A stretch of 64,000 bases of DNA. Source: Pedobacter mendelii. Its GTDB lineage: Bacteria > Bacteroidota > Bacteroidia > Sphingobacteriales > Sphingobacteriaceae. Positions 8,212-16,849 of the stretch are shown here, piece by piece (within the stretch, counting starts at the first letter, position 1; each line of letters opens with the position of its first letter). The notes below the pieces were generated by a model. That model did not search any database and had not been told where the DNA came from. It was given only the letters and a program-made list of their open reading frames with translations. The position numbers and the translations under genes are program-made. The stretch lies in assembly GCF_014635725.1 (NCBI RefSeq), contig NZ_BMDJ01000005.1:186001-250000 (forward strand). Reading direction: 5' to 3'.

Positions 8212-9144
8212 CTATTTTAAAACTTCAATTGTTGAATAATTCACAAATTTTTTAATGATACTTTCATTAGCCTTAAAAATTTCTGGATGTGACATACAAG
8301 CTAACGATTCAATTCCTTCAACTAAAGTACCAATGCTGGGTTGAGTAAACATATCAAAATCTGCAATGTAAACCTGGTTATTCTTTACGGCCTCCAAATC
8401 ATTCCATCCATTCTTTGAAATTAATAAATTCATCTCTTCAATGCTTCTGGTTACATCAAATCCGCACGGTGCAATAACCAAAACTTGTGGATTGTACTTT
8501 ACTATTTTGTCCCATTGAGTTACAATAGAATCTCCGGCTGGATTAGAAAGCATATCAACACCACCAGCAGCTGCAATTTGAAAAGGAATCCAATGGCCAC
8601 AGTTATAAATTGGTTCTATCCACTCCATAAGCATCACCCGTTTTAAAGGTGCTTTATTAGCCCTGAGTCTATCAAGAATATTATCAGTTCTCTTTTGAAG
8701 GTTAGCTAAATATTTTAAAGCAACTTCTTCCTTACCCATTGCTTTGGCTATTGTTATTGCACATTCGAAAACATCCTGTAAATTATTTGGAGACAATGGA
8801 ACCAAAGTTGGCTGTTTTGATAATTTCATTACTGCCGTTTCAGTACAAACGGTATCAATATTACAAACCTCGCATATATCTTGTGTAAATACGATATCGG
8901 GAGAAATACTTTCAAGTAGCTCGTCATCAACCCAGTATAAGCTTTTTCCCTGCGCTTTCGATGCAGAAAAAATTTTATCAATTTCAACACTTGAATAATT
9001 TTTCCCTTCCAAAATACACCTTACCACTTTCGGCATATCAGCTGCTTCTTTCGGGCATTCGAAAGTTACTCCGTAAAGGTATTCTTGCAAACCCATATCA
9101 TAAATCATCTTGGTTGCAGCAGGTAAAAAGGAAACTATTTTCAT
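8212..9144 (-). CDS. BtuF-like cobalamin-type ABC substrate-binding protein, no signal peptide
   Basis: 310 residues of the periplasmic binding protein type 2 family (PF01497): MKIVSFLPAATKMIYDMGL is the typical opening, with TQDICEVCNI, the long inter-lobe helix near residues 120-165, and NGWNDLEAVKNNQVYIAD near the end. This subgroup binds corrinoids or related chelates. Oddly, there is no signal peptide or lipobox: the mature fold begins at residue 1. Either the protein works in the cytosol or export uses another route. It leads the operon with the sirtuin and Dph6-like genes and lies next to the BtuB/riboswitch locus, which supports a corrinoid ligand. No permease or ATPase gene accompanies it here. 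Confidence 0.82.
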   Translation of the reverse strand: MKIVSFLPAATKMIYDMGLQEYLYGVTFECPKEAADMPKVVRCILEGKNYSSVEIDKIFSASKAQGKSLYWVDDELLESISPDIVFTQDICEVCNIDTVCTETAVMKLSKQPTLVPLSPNNLQDVFECAITIAKAMGKEEVALKYLANLQKRTDNILDRLRANKAPLKRVMLMEWIEPIYNCGHWIPFQIAAAGGVDMLSNPAGDSIVTQWDKIVKYNPQVLVIAPCGFDVTRSIEEMNLLISKNGWNDLEAVKNNQVYIADFDMFTQPSIGTLVEGIESLACMSHPEIFKANESIIKKFVNYSTIEVLK

Positions 9145-9160
9145 ACTATGGAATTTAAAC

Positions 9161-9222
9161 CGTCATGCTAAACTGGATTCAGAATCTTATTTAAAAGATG
9201 CTGAACGAAATTAAACATGACA
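9161..9222. repeat. Degenerate palindromic intergenic repeat
   Basis: Left arm CGTCATGCTAAACTGGATTC and a right arm that, complemented, reads TGTCATGTTTAATTTCGTTC, continue into ATCTT/AAGAT on each side. About two thirds of the positions pair. The form (GTCATGCT...TTCAGCATCTT and its reverse) is like mobile palindromes common between genes in this family. It lies just upstream of the BtuF-like gene start. Confidence 0.5.
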
Positions 9223-9235
9223 GCAGATTATAAAT

Positions 9236-9276
9236 TTAAAAAAAATCCTCTTTCGAAATACATCAAAAGAGGATTA
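9236..9276 (-). terminator. Intrinsic terminator after DUF6580 gene
   Basis: Minus-strand AATCCTCTTTT pairs with AAAGAGGATT across an 11-base loop and is followed by eight T. It closes the btuB-DUF6580 unit 20 bases after the stop at 9297. Confidence 0.85.
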
Positions 9277-9296
9277 AGTTAATTTTTTAATAAAAT

Positions 9297-9887
9297 TTAT
9301 ATTTTTTGCGTTTGTAATTTTAATACGGGATATTTTGCTTTCAAAATTTCGAATGCACCAAAAAGTATTGAGCCATAAACAATTGTTCCTTCGAGGAATC
9401 GAATTTCGAAAGGAATTGCTTTTTCTAACACAAGCCAAAAGCCAGCTAGATTTTGAACATAAACAGGATTACCATACCAAATTGGAAAATCGGTTACAAT
9501 CCAATGTATTAATACAATAACTAAAGTTGATGCCAGCAAATTAACAACATTTACATTTTTTAGCATTAAGCGTCCAACCAAAACCATCAAAGCAAATGCA
9601 CCATACACCCAATACCAGCCATCATATAAAAAACCACTACTATATTTACTAAATATGGTTGTTGAAAGTACAAAGTCGCTTAAAAACAAGCTAAGTAATG
9701 GGAAAGAGAAAGCTTTTAAATTATCTTTAAAATAAGCACCACCAAATAAAGCAACAGCTCCTATAGATGAAAAGTTAGCAAACTGTAATTCATCTGAATT
9801 AAATGTTACCAGTAAGCGGAAACCCGTTAAAACCAATATCATTAATAGCAATATTAATGTACGTGGGTTAAATTTTAAATGAGACAT
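9297..9887 (-). CDS. DUF6580-type integral membrane protein, putative B12-linked transporter component
   Basis: 196 residues with about five hydrophobic helices (near 10-28, 42-52, 58-75, 90-108, 115-132 and 165-185) and a conserved-looking core FSSIGAVALFGGAYF plus VTDFPIWYGNPVY. This resembles the DUF6580 family of small membrane proteins that often sit beside B12 receptor genes; an S-component-like or accessory role in corrinoid uptake is inference. It follows btuB by 38 bases but also has its own box TACCTTTG (9910-9917) giving a leader of about 19 bases. It ends in a strong terminator. Confidence 0.7.
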   Translation of the reverse strand: MSHLKFNPRTLILLLMILVLTGFRLLVTFNSDELQFANFSSIGAVALFGGAYFKDNLKAFSFPLLSLFLSDFVLSTTIFSKYSSGFLYDGWYWVYGAFALMVLVGRLMLKNVNVVNLLASTLVIVLIHWIVTDFPIWYGNPVYVQNLAGFWLVLEKAIPFEIRFLEGTIVYGSILFGAFEILKAKYPVLKLQTQKI

Positions 9888-9909
9888 CTTATTATAGTTA
9901 TTTAAATTA

Positions 9910-9917
9910 CAAAGGTA
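9910..9917 (-). promoter_or_regulatory. -7 promoter box for DUF6580 gene
   Basis: Minus-strand TACCTTTG matches TAnnTTTG, between the btuB stop and the DUF6580 ATG. It suggests this gene can be transcribed independently of the riboswitch. No clear -33 element is seen. Confidence 0.4.
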
Positions 9918-9925
9918 ATATTTTC

Positions 9926-11788
9926 TTATCGGATATTAAAAGTTACGCCTGTATTAAAATTGAAACCTAAACTGTTGTAACCAATAATTTCATTATACTT
10001 TTCGTTTAAGATATTTTTTGCATCAAAGAATATCTTAACACGTTTTTTTGCCAAAGCATATTCTGCATAAGCACTAAGTAATTTATATGCTGGCAAAGTA
10101 TCAACAGTGTAGGTAATAAAATTTCCATCTGTACGGTTACCAAAATAGCGATAATTGGCACTAACAAATAAATTATCAGTTGCTTGCAAACCTGCGTTTA
10201 CACCAAATGTATGTTTTGGTCTGCGGAAAAGATAATCTGCAATTGCATTATCAACGAAGTTGAATTCATTTCCCTCAACATAAGCATAATAACCGTTAAA
10301 ATTAAACTTACCCAATTTTACAGATGGCTCGACTTCAAAGCCTTTGGTTTTTTGACTAACTTGGTTTACATAACCTGCAGGGAAAGCATAAATTATAGCA
10401 TCCTTCAAATCTCTTTTAAAGCCAGCCACACGTAGTGAGAACTTATCATCAGCAAAACTGAAGTTTACTCCTGCTTCATAGTTCTGAGATTTTTCTGGTT
10501 TCAAAGCTAAATTTGCTCCGAATTGTCCAAAAAGCATATTCAAAGTAGGGATTTTGAATGCTGTTGAAACCGTTCCAAATAATTTTACTTCCTTAATTAT
10601 GTTAATGCTTGGCGTAATCGAATACGTATAGTTTTCACCATATTGTTCGTGCTTATTATAACGACCACCAACCTCTAAGTTAAAAACGCTTAAATCGTGT
10701 AAAAATAATGAACCATATGCTGCAAAAATATTAGCTTTTGGACTTAAGCCACTTGCAGTTAATTTCATCACACGATTATCAACACCAACTAATAAATCTA
10801 ATTTATCAGTTAACTTTTGGTTATAAAATAAATCAATGATATTCACTTTACCCTGGCTAAAACTTGGGAATGAACTATGAGCATCGTTCGATGTACTTTC
10901 ATAACTGTAATTTAAAGTAATTTTACCTGTTTCAAACTCATATTTTGCGTTTGTACCTGCCGCTACATTTTTCAAAATCGAATAATTTCCTGCATCGGTA
11001 AAAGCGCCACCATCAAAACTGTAATTACCATAATAATATCGAACAAAAGGATTAATGGATAAATGATCATCCAATTTAACGCCAAAATTTGCATTTAAAG
11101 CGCCAGTTCTGAAACCATCTTTATCAAATTCAGCATTGTTTCCAACCGGATTAGCCGCTTCAGAAATACCGTCCGTTTTATTTTGAGTATAGTTGATGTT
11201 GTAATTAAAACCTTTAATGCCACCATTTAAACCAATTGTTCCTTTATAACTTTCGTAACTGCCAGCACTTGCAACGCCATAAATGGTATTACCTTTAGGT
11301 CCACCCTTTTTGGTAATGATATTGATAACACCCGCTACAGCATCTGAACCATAAATTGTTGATTGCCCGCCTCTTAAAATTTCAATTCTATCGATTTGGT
11401 CAATGGATAACAAACGCAAATCGAATGCACCTCCATTTCCTGAAGGATCGTTTTGTACAATTCCATCGATTAAAACAACTGCATACGCACTTCCCGCACC
11501 ACGAAAAAATACTGATTTGTTTAAGCCGGGGTTGCTGCTAGAACCTGCAACAATTATTCCTGCTTGTTCACTGATTAAATCTGGTAGCGATTTACCGTGA
11601 CTTTTTTCTAAAACTTCGCTACTGATAATGGTAACCACCTTACCAGTTTGCGATTGCTTCTGATCGTTTTTTGTAGCAGTAATAACAACGTCTTTTAGTT
11701 GTAAACTGTCTTGTGCATTAGCCCACTGGCTAATCGTTAACTGTACAAACCCCAGGCCTGCAGCAATTAAAATTCTTTTTTTGTTCAT
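9926..11788 (-). CDS. btuB: BtuB-type TonB-dependent cobalamin receptor
   Basis: 620 residues from the ATG at 11788; nine further codons upstream begin with TTG and lack support. MNKKRILIAAG to NAQ is a signal peptide. The next segment DSLQLKDVVITATKNDQKQS holds the TonB box, then a plug domain (RGAGSAYAVVLIDGIVQND, EILRGGQSTIYGSDAVAGVINIITKKG) and a roughly 22-strand barrel ending GYNSLGFNFNTGVTFNIR with the terminal aromatic-rich strand. There is no carboxypeptidase-like N-terminal domain, unlike SusC proteins, and the length matches BtuB. Control by a cobalamin riboswitch directly upstream fixes the substrate class: vitamin B12 or other corrinoids across the outer membrane. Confidence 0.95.
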   Translation of the reverse strand: MNKKRILIAAGLGFVQLTISQWANAQDSLQLKDVVITATKNDQKQSQTGKVVTIISSEVLEKSHGKSLPDLISEQAGIIVAGSSSNPGLNKSVFFRGAGSAYAVVLIDGIVQNDPSGNGGAFDLRLLSIDQIDRIEILRGGQSTIYGSDAVAGVINIITKKGGPKGNTIYGVASAGSYESYKGTIGLNGGIKGFNYNINYTQNKTDGISEAANPVGNNAEFDKDGFRTGALNANFGVKLDDHLSINPFVRYYYGNYSFDGGAFTDAGNYSILKNVAAGTNAKYEFETGKITLNYSYESTSNDAHSSFPSFSQGKVNIIDLFYNQKLTDKLDLLVGVDNRVMKLTASGLSPKANIFAAYGSLFLHDLSVFNLEVGGRYNKHEQYGENYTYSITPSINIIKEVKLFGTVSTAFKIPTLNMLFGQFGANLALKPEKSQNYEAGVNFSFADDKFSLRVAGFKRDLKDAIIYAFPAGYVNQVSQKTKGFEVEPSVKLGKFNFNGYYAYVEGNEFNFVDNAIADYLFRRPKHTFGVNAGLQATDNLFVSANYRYFGNRTDGNFITYTVDTLPAYKLLSAYAEYALAKKRVKIFFDAKNILNEKYNEIIGYNSLGFNFNTGVTFNIR

Positions 11789-11879
11789 TTGATTGTGAGT
11801 TTTGCCCACAGCCAACAGATTAGAAAGGAAATGAAAATACGAAAATCGTTAAGTACCTCAATCCTAGCTTCAATCCCCG

Positions 11880-12065
11880 AAAGCTATGAAATTATACGCT
11901 AAGGCAGGTCTTCTGACTTACTCCCGGTGGTTTCTACCTTCCCGTTTAATTAAAAACAGTGGTTTTAGATTGAAATACCGTTATGGAGCTTACAGCTGCG
12001 GGACAGTTGCAGAATTACACTGCATTCCCTTTTAATTCCGGGTGTAAAGTCGGAAACCAAAAGCG
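11880..12065 (-). ncRNA. Cobalamin riboswitch (B12 element)
   Basis: The minus strand holds the conserved B12-box AGTCAGAAGACCTGCC at 11918-11903, preceded by GGGAAGGTAGAAACCACCGG-type P7-P10 sequence, CAACTGTCCCGCAGCTGTAA and the stretch GGGAATGCAGTGTAATTCTG that characterise the cobalamin riboswitch aptamer. It sits about 90 bases before btuB. Binding of adenosyl- or other cobalamin should lower btuB expression, most likely by blocking translation, since I see no clear terminator between it and the start codon. The transcript start predicted from the promoter at 12069 coincides with the aptamer's 5' edge. Confidence 0.95.
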
Positions 12066-12068
12066 CTG

Positions 12069-12098
12069 CAAAAGTAGTTATTAAAGCTGAAAGACCAA
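12069..12098 (-). promoter_or_regulatory. Consensus Bacteroidota promoter for riboswitch-btuB
   Basis: On the minus strand TTG (12098-12096) is followed by exactly 19 bases and then TACTTTTG (12076-12069), matching TTTG-N19-TAnnTTTG closely. The predicted start lies near 12065, right at the beginning of the riboswitch. Confidence 0.7.
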
Positions 12099-12192
12099 GG
12101 GTTAAAGTAAAAAGGTTTTCAAAGTCGATTTTATACACGAAAATTGTCTTTTGATGATATATGAACTAACTTTAAGAATCAATCCTTAACTT

Positions 12193-13443
12193 ATGAAATT
12201 TCTTATAACATTGGCAATTCTTGCAATGAGTTTATACGCAAATGCACAAAAAACCGATACCGTTTTTCTTAAAAAATTAATGGAATCGAAGCTGGAATTA
12301 TTTAATACCGTTTTAAATCATCCTGATAAAAATCAAATACAAATTTTATATACGCAGGTAAATCGTGATGCCAAGAACAAACCGAATTTTACGAGCTACA
12401 GTTATAATTTAAATCCGCAACATTACTTTTACCCCGCAAGTACTGTAAAGCTAGCCGCTGTAATTTTTGCTTTAGAAAAAGTTAATCGGTTAAAAAGCTC
12501 AGGCTTAAGCTCAAAAAGCGTAATGATTACAGATAGTGCCTTCATAGGTCAAACAAAAGTTAAAATTGATACCAGTTCAAAAAATGGTTTACCTTCTATC
12601 GAACATTATATAAAGAAAATTTTGCTTACCAGCGATAATGATGCCTTTAATAGACTATTTGAGTTTATAGGTCGTACAGAAGTTAACGAAAAGCTTAAGA
12701 AAAATGGATTAAACAATAGTAGAATTTTAAACCGTTTAGCAATTGGAGATGCTGGAGAAACTGCAAAACACACTAATCCAATTAAATTTTTTAACGCGAA
12801 TAAGCTAGTTTATGCGCAAGCAGCTCAATATGATCCTAAAGATTATGATTTGGTTTTAACCAATACTTTAATGGGAAAGGGTTACTTGGATAGTACCGAT
12901 AAACTAGTCAATAAGCCTTTTAGTTTAGCGAATAAAAATGCATTTGCCATTAACGACCAACAAAAATTAATGCAAAAGTTGATTTTCCCTGAAGCTTTTC
13001 CAATTAGTGAACGATATAATTTAACTCCCGAAGATTATAAATTAATTTATACTTACATGAGTAAATTGCCAACAGAAAGCGATTATCCTAAATACAATCC
13101 AAAAGATTTCTGGCCAACTTATGCGAAAATGCTTTATTATGGTAGAGATAAAAATGTAGAGCCTGATAAGAATATCAGGATTTTTAATAAGTATGGAGAC
13201 AGTTATGGCTATATTATCGATAATTCTTATTTCATTGATTTCAAAAATGGAATTGAATACTTTTTAACAGCAGTTATTCAAAGTAATGAAGATGGGGTTT
13301 TTAACGATAATAAATACGAATACGAAACGGTTTGTTATCCTTTTATGAAAAATCTGGGAAGAACAATTTATGAATACGAAATGCAAAGAACCAAAAAACA
13401 CAAACCAGATTTAAGCAAGTTTAAAATGGATTATAAAAATTAG
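12193..13443 (+). CDS. Secreted serine hydrolase, class A beta-lactamase-like fold
   Basis: 416 residues with signal peptide MKFLITLAILAMSLYANAQ. The SxxK nucleophile motif is in YPASTVKLAAV (about residue 87) and an SDN-like motif in LLTSDNDAFNRLFEF, as in the beta-lactamase 2/PBP-like family. The third KTG-type motif is not obvious. The protein is longer than a class A lactamase (about 290), with an inserted region around residues 190-280, so a true lactamase is unlikely; peptidoglycan or other amide hydrolysis in the periplasm is more probable. It is divergent from btuB and alone. Start ATG at 12193. Confidence 0.8.
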   Translation: MKFLITLAILAMSLYANAQKTDTVFLKKLMESKLELFNTVLNHPDKNQIQILYTQVNRDAKNKPNFTSYSYNLNPQHYFYPASTVKLAAVIFALEKVNRLKSSGLSSKSVMITDSAFIGQTKVKIDTSSKNGLPSIEHYIKKILLTSDNDAFNRLFEFIGRTEVNEKLKKNGLNNSRILNRLAIGDAGETAKHTNPIKFFNANKLVYAQAAQYDPKDYDLVLTNTLMGKGYLDSTDKLVNKPFSLANKNAFAINDQQKLMQKLIFPEAFPISERYNLTPEDYKLIYTYMSKLPTESDYPKYNPKDFWPTYAKMLYYGRDKNVEPDKNIRIFNKYGDSYGYIIDNSYFIDFKNGIEYFLTAVIQSNEDGVFNDNKYEYETVCYPFMKNLGRTIYEYEMQRTKKHKPDLSKFKMDYKN

Positions 13444-13448
13444 TGCAT

Positions 13449-13482
13449 AAAAAAAAATCCCAACTTACATTGGGATTTTCTA
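13449..13482. terminator. Bidirectional intrinsic terminator
   Basis: AAATCCCAA, loop CTTACA, TTGGGATTT, with T or A runs on both flanks. It lies between the convergent serine hydrolase gene and rplT and can serve both. Confidence 0.85.
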
Positions 13483-13512
13483 AATATGATTAATCGCTTT
13501 TTGCGAAAATTT

Positions 13513-13857
13513 CTATTTTACTGCATCAATTACAGCTTTGAAAGCTTCAGGATGATTCATTGCTAAATCTGCTAAAACTTTACGGTTTAAACCGATTTCT
13601 TTTGAAGCTAATTTACCGATTAATTGAGAGTAAGATATACCGTGCTGACGAGCACCTGCATTAATACGTTGGATCCATAATCCGCGGAATTCTCTTTTCT
13701 TAACTTTACGGTCACGGTATGCATATTGCAAACCTTTTTCTACTGTGTTTTTAGCAACAGTATAAACTTTACTTCTTGCTCCCCAATAGCCTTTGGCCAT
13801 ATTAAGGATTTTCTTTCTTCTTCTTCTCGAAGCTACTGCGTTTACCGAACGTGGCAT
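13513..13857 (-). CDS. rplT: 50S ribosomal protein L20
   Basis: 114 residues from the ATG at 13857 ([20 protein letters not shown]), the standard L20 start and length; the longer frame from a TTG at 13878 adds seven non-conserved residues. The basic N-terminal tail, the [16 protein letters not shown] segment and [17 protein letters not shown] end are diagnostic. L20 binds 23S rRNA early in large-subunit assembly. Last gene of the thrS-infC-rpmI-rplT operon, 77 bases after rpmI, and followed by a strong terminator. Confidence 0.98.
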   Translation of the reverse strand: MPRSVNAVASRRRRKKILNMAKGYWGARSKVYTVAKNTVEKGLQYAYRDRKVKKREFRGLWIQRINAGARQHGISYSQLIGKLASKEIGLNRKVLADLAMNHPEAFKAVIDAVK

Positions 13858-13934
13858 GTTGTTGTTGTTTTTTGGCAAGCGGCGTTCCGTTTAATCCGGA
13901 AACTTAAAGCCTGATACCTGGTGAAATTAATAAA

Positions 13935-14135
13935 TTACTTTCCGATGCAAAGCATACGTTTAACGTTACCTGAATCTGCATCACTTACAATGCTAGTGTT
14001 TCCAAGCGCACGTTTACGTTTAGTACTCATCTTTGTTAAGATGTGACTTTTGTATGCGTTGTTTCTTTTGATTTTACCTGTTCCAGTAAGCGAAAAACGC
14101 TTTTTAGCACTGGAATTGGTTTTCATTTTTGGCAT
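13935..14135 (-). CDS. rpmI: 50S ribosomal protein L35
   Basis: 66 residues starting [20 protein letters not shown], with the [17 protein letters not shown] core of L35. A small, very basic large-subunit protein. ATG at 14135, 29 bases after infC, in the classic infC-rpmI-rplT order. In other bacteria L20 regulates this operon through its leader; I cannot identify such a site here. Confidence 0.98.
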   Translation of the reverse strand: MPKMKTNSSAKKRFSLTGTGKIKRNNAYKSHILTKMSTKRKRALGNTSIVSDADSGNVKRMLCIGK

Positions 14136-14164
14136 AACCTGTTTTTTAATTTATAAACCTATTT

Positions 14165-14734
14165 TTATTTTTTTGCAACTTTAGGCGCAACTGTAAGAAA
14201 CATGCGTTTACCTTCTAACTTAGGCAACAATTCTACTTTTCCTACATCTTCCAAAGCCTGAGCAAATTTTAATAATAAAATTTCGCCCTGCTCTTTGTAT
14301 ACAATTGCTCTACCTTTAAAATGCACATAAGCTCTAACCTTCTCACCGTTCTCTAAAAAGCTTACTGCATGTTTTAATTTAAATTGAAAATCGTGGTCGT
14401 TTGTATTAGGACCGAAACGAATCTCCTTAATTACAGTTTGTTTAGCATTTGATTTTATCTCTTTCTGCTTTTTCTTCTGCTCATAAACAAACTTACTGTA
14501 ATCAATAATCCTACAAACCGGTGGAACCGCATTTGGAGAAATTTCCACCAAATCTAATTCCAGTTCATCAGCAAGTGCCAAAGCTTTTGCCAAAGGATAA
14601 ATCCCCGGTTCAACATTATCGCCAGATAAACGCACTTCGGGCGATTTAATGTACTGATTAATGTTATGTTCTGCTTCTTTTTTCTTAAAAGGTGGACGTG
14701 GTCCCCTATTAAATCCTGGTCTTCCTAATGCCAA
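14165..14734 (-). CDS. infC: Translation initiation factor IF-3 (TTG start)
   Basis: 189 residues with both IF-3 domains: N-terminal [18 protein letters not shown], a lysine-rich linker helix [17 protein letters not shown], and C-terminal [20 protein letters not shown] to [18 protein letters not shown]-3 binds the 30S subunit and polices the start codon. The first codon is TTG at 14734; no in-frame ATG exists before the conserved region, and the upstream thrS stop leaves only 15 bases. A rare start codon is characteristic of infC (AUU in E. coli) and permits autoregulation, because IF-3 rejects non-AUG starts. Confidence 0.97.
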   Translation of the reverse strand: MALGRPGFNRGPRPPFKKKEAEHNINQYIKSPEVRLSGDNVEPGIYPLAKALALADELELDLVEISPNAVPPVCRIIDYSKFVYEQKKKQKEIKSNAKQTVIKEIRFGPNTNDHDFQFKLKHAVSFLENGEKVRAYVHFKGRAIVYKEQGEILLLKFAQALEDVGKVELLPKLEGKRMFLTVAPKVAKK

Positions 14735-14749
14735 ATTTGTACTATTTAA

Positions 14750-16675
14750 TTAAACTGTTATTTCTTTTATTAATAAATTGTTGAACTCTGCCAACGTCAT
14801 TTCGCCTAAATCGCCCTCACCATGTTTACGAACCGAAACTTTTCCTTCGGCCATCTCTTTATCACCAATAATGAGCATGTAAGGGATTTTTTTAACTTCC
14901 GCATCACGGATTTTACGTCCTATCTTCTCGTCACGAAAGTCAATCAGCCCGCGAATATCGGAATTATTTAGTTCATCTAAAACTTTTTTTGCATATTCTT
15001 CATATTTTTCTGAAATAGGAAGAATTGTAAACTGCTCCGGACTTAACCATAAAGGGAAATTACCTGCACAATGTTCTATTAAAACAGCAACAAATCTTTC
15101 TAGTGAACCAAATGGTGCACGGTGAATCATTACAGGGCGATGTTTTAAGTTATCACTGCCAGTGTATTCTAATTCAAAACGTTCAGGTAAGTTATAATCA
15201 ACCTGAATGGTACCTAACTGCCATTTTCTACCTAAAGCATCCTTAACCATAAAATCGAGTTTAGGACCATAGAAGGCTGCTTCGCCATATTCTATAACCG
15301 TATTTAAACCCTTTTCGGCTGCAGCTTCAACGATTGCACTTTCGGCCAATTTCCAGTTTTCATCAGAACCAATGTATTTCGATTTATTATCCGGATCTCT
15401 TAGAGAAATTTGAGCAGTATAGTTATCAAAACCCAAAGATTTAAATACATAAAGCACTAGGTCTATTACTTTTTTAAACTCATCTTTAACTTGCTCAGGC
15501 ATGCAAAACAAATGGGCATCATCTTGTGTAAAGCCACGTACACGAGTTAAACCGTGCAATTCTCCACTTTGTTCATAACGATAAACCGTACCGAACTCCG
15601 CAAAACGAACAGGAAGATCTTTATAAGAACGTGGTTTAAATTTATACATTTCGCAATGATGCGGACAGTTCATCGGTTTTAAAAAGAACTCCTCTCCTTC
15701 CTGCGGGGTTTTTATTGGCTGAAATGAATCTTTACCATATTTATCCCAATGCCCTGAAGTGACATATAAATTTTTATTTCCAATGTGTGGAGTAACTACT
15801 TGTTCGTAACCTGATTTAGATTGTGCTTTGGTTAAAAAATTAACCAAACGTTCTCTTAAAGCGGTTCCTTTAGGCAACCACATTGGTAAACCTGCACCAA
15901 CTTTTTCGGAGAACATAAACAACTCCAATTCTTTTCCTAACTTTCTATGGTCGCGTTTTTTAGCTTCCTCTATCATCAACAGATATTCTGTCAACTCACT
16001 CGCTTTAGGAAAAGTTACACCGTAAATACGTGTTAACTGTTTTTTGGTTTCATCACCTCGCCAATAAGCGCCGGCAACATTCATTAATTTTACTGCTTTT
16101 ACAAAACCTGTATTCGGAATGTGTGGTCCGCGGCATAAATCAGTGAATTCTCCCTGAGTGTAGAAAGTAATTTTCCCATCTTCCAAACCATCAATTAAAT
16201 CAAGTTTGTATTCATCGCCTTTCTCTGTAAAATATTTTATTGCATCAGCTTTGCTTACACTTTCACGAGTAAAAGTTTGTTTTTGCTTGGCTAATTCAAT
16301 CATTTTGGTTTCAATAGCTTTAAAATCATCCGAAGAAAATTCTCTATCGCCAAAATCAACATCGTAATAAAAACCGGTTTCAATCGCCGGACCGATACCA
16401 AATTTAGTACCCGGATAAAGTGCTTCTAAAGCCTCGGCCATTAAATGGGCTGAAGAATGCCAAAAAGTTGATTTTCCTTCGGCATCATTCCAGGTTAACA
16501 ATTTAACCGATGAATCTTCATCAATTGGTCGAGTTGAATCCCAAATCTGGCCGTTAACTTCTGCAGCTAAAACATTTCTTGCTAAACCTTCGGAAATTGA
16601 CAATGCAATTTGATGGGCAGAAGTGCCCCTTTCATACTGACGAACCGAGCCGTCAGGTAAAGTAATATTAATCAT
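14750..16675 (-). CDS. thrS: Threonyl-tRNA synthetase
   Basis: 641 residues, the normal full length. Domains in order: TGS (residues 1-62, [17 protein letters not shown]), editing domain with [11 protein letters not shown] and the [11 protein letters not shown] block, class II catalytic core with zinc ligands in [11 protein letters not shown], motif 2 [21 protein letters not shown], motif 3 [11 protein letters not shown], and an anticodon-binding C-terminus from about residue 535. It charges tRNA-Thr and removes mis-charged serine. First gene of the operon with infC, rpmI and rplT. The 174-base leader holds no recognisable T-box. Confidence 0.98.
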   Translation of the reverse strand: MINITLPDGSVRQYERGTSAHQIALSISEGLARNVLAAEVNGQIWDSTRPIDEDSSVKLLTWNDAEGKSTFWHSSAHLMAEALEALYPGTKFGIGPAIETGFYYDVDFGDREFSSDDFKAIETKMIELAKQKQTFTRESVSKADAIKYFTEKGDEYKLDLIDGLEDGKITFYTQGEFTDLCRGPHIPNTGFVKAVKLMNVAGAYWRGDETKKQLTRIYGVTFPKASELTEYLLMIEEAKKRDHRKLGKELELFMFSEKVGAGLPMWLPKGTALRERLVNFLTKAQSKSGYEQVVTPHIGNKNLYVTSGHWDKYGKDSFQPIKTPQEGEEFFLKPMNCPHHCEMYKFKPRSYKDLPVRFAEFGTVYRYEQSGELHGLTRVRGFTQDDAHLFCMPEQVKDEFKKVIDLVLYVFKSLGFDNYTAQISLRDPDNKSKYIGSDENWKLAESAIVEAAAEKGLNTVIEYGEAAFYGPKLDFMVKDALGRKWQLGTIQVDYNLPERFELEYTGSDNLKHRPVMIHRAPFGSLERFVAVLIEHCAGNFPLWLSPEQFTILPISEKYEEYAKKVLDELNNSDIRGLIDFRDEKIGRKIRDAEVKKIPYMLIIGDKEMAEGKVSVRKHGEGDLGEMTLAEFNNLLIKEITV

Positions 16676-16849
16676 CTACAACTATGATTTTACTCCTAAT
16701 CCCTTAAAAGAGACTTTAAAGTAGTTTATAAAATTTGTTAATTCTAAATCACATACAAAGTGATTTTTTTTTTGTGCAAAGATGCTGTTTTTAAGCTTAA
16801 AATGCAAGTTTAGCTCGAATAATAGATCACTACAGACTAGCCTGGAAGG

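Noticed and set aside
16746..16776. Hairpin AAATCAC-ATACAAA-GTGATTT followed by a T run on the plus strand, in the thrS leader
   Set aside because: It has the shape of a plus-strand terminator, but no plus-strand gene precedes it, and on the thrS strand the run is on the wrong side. Not called without evidence for an antisense transcript.
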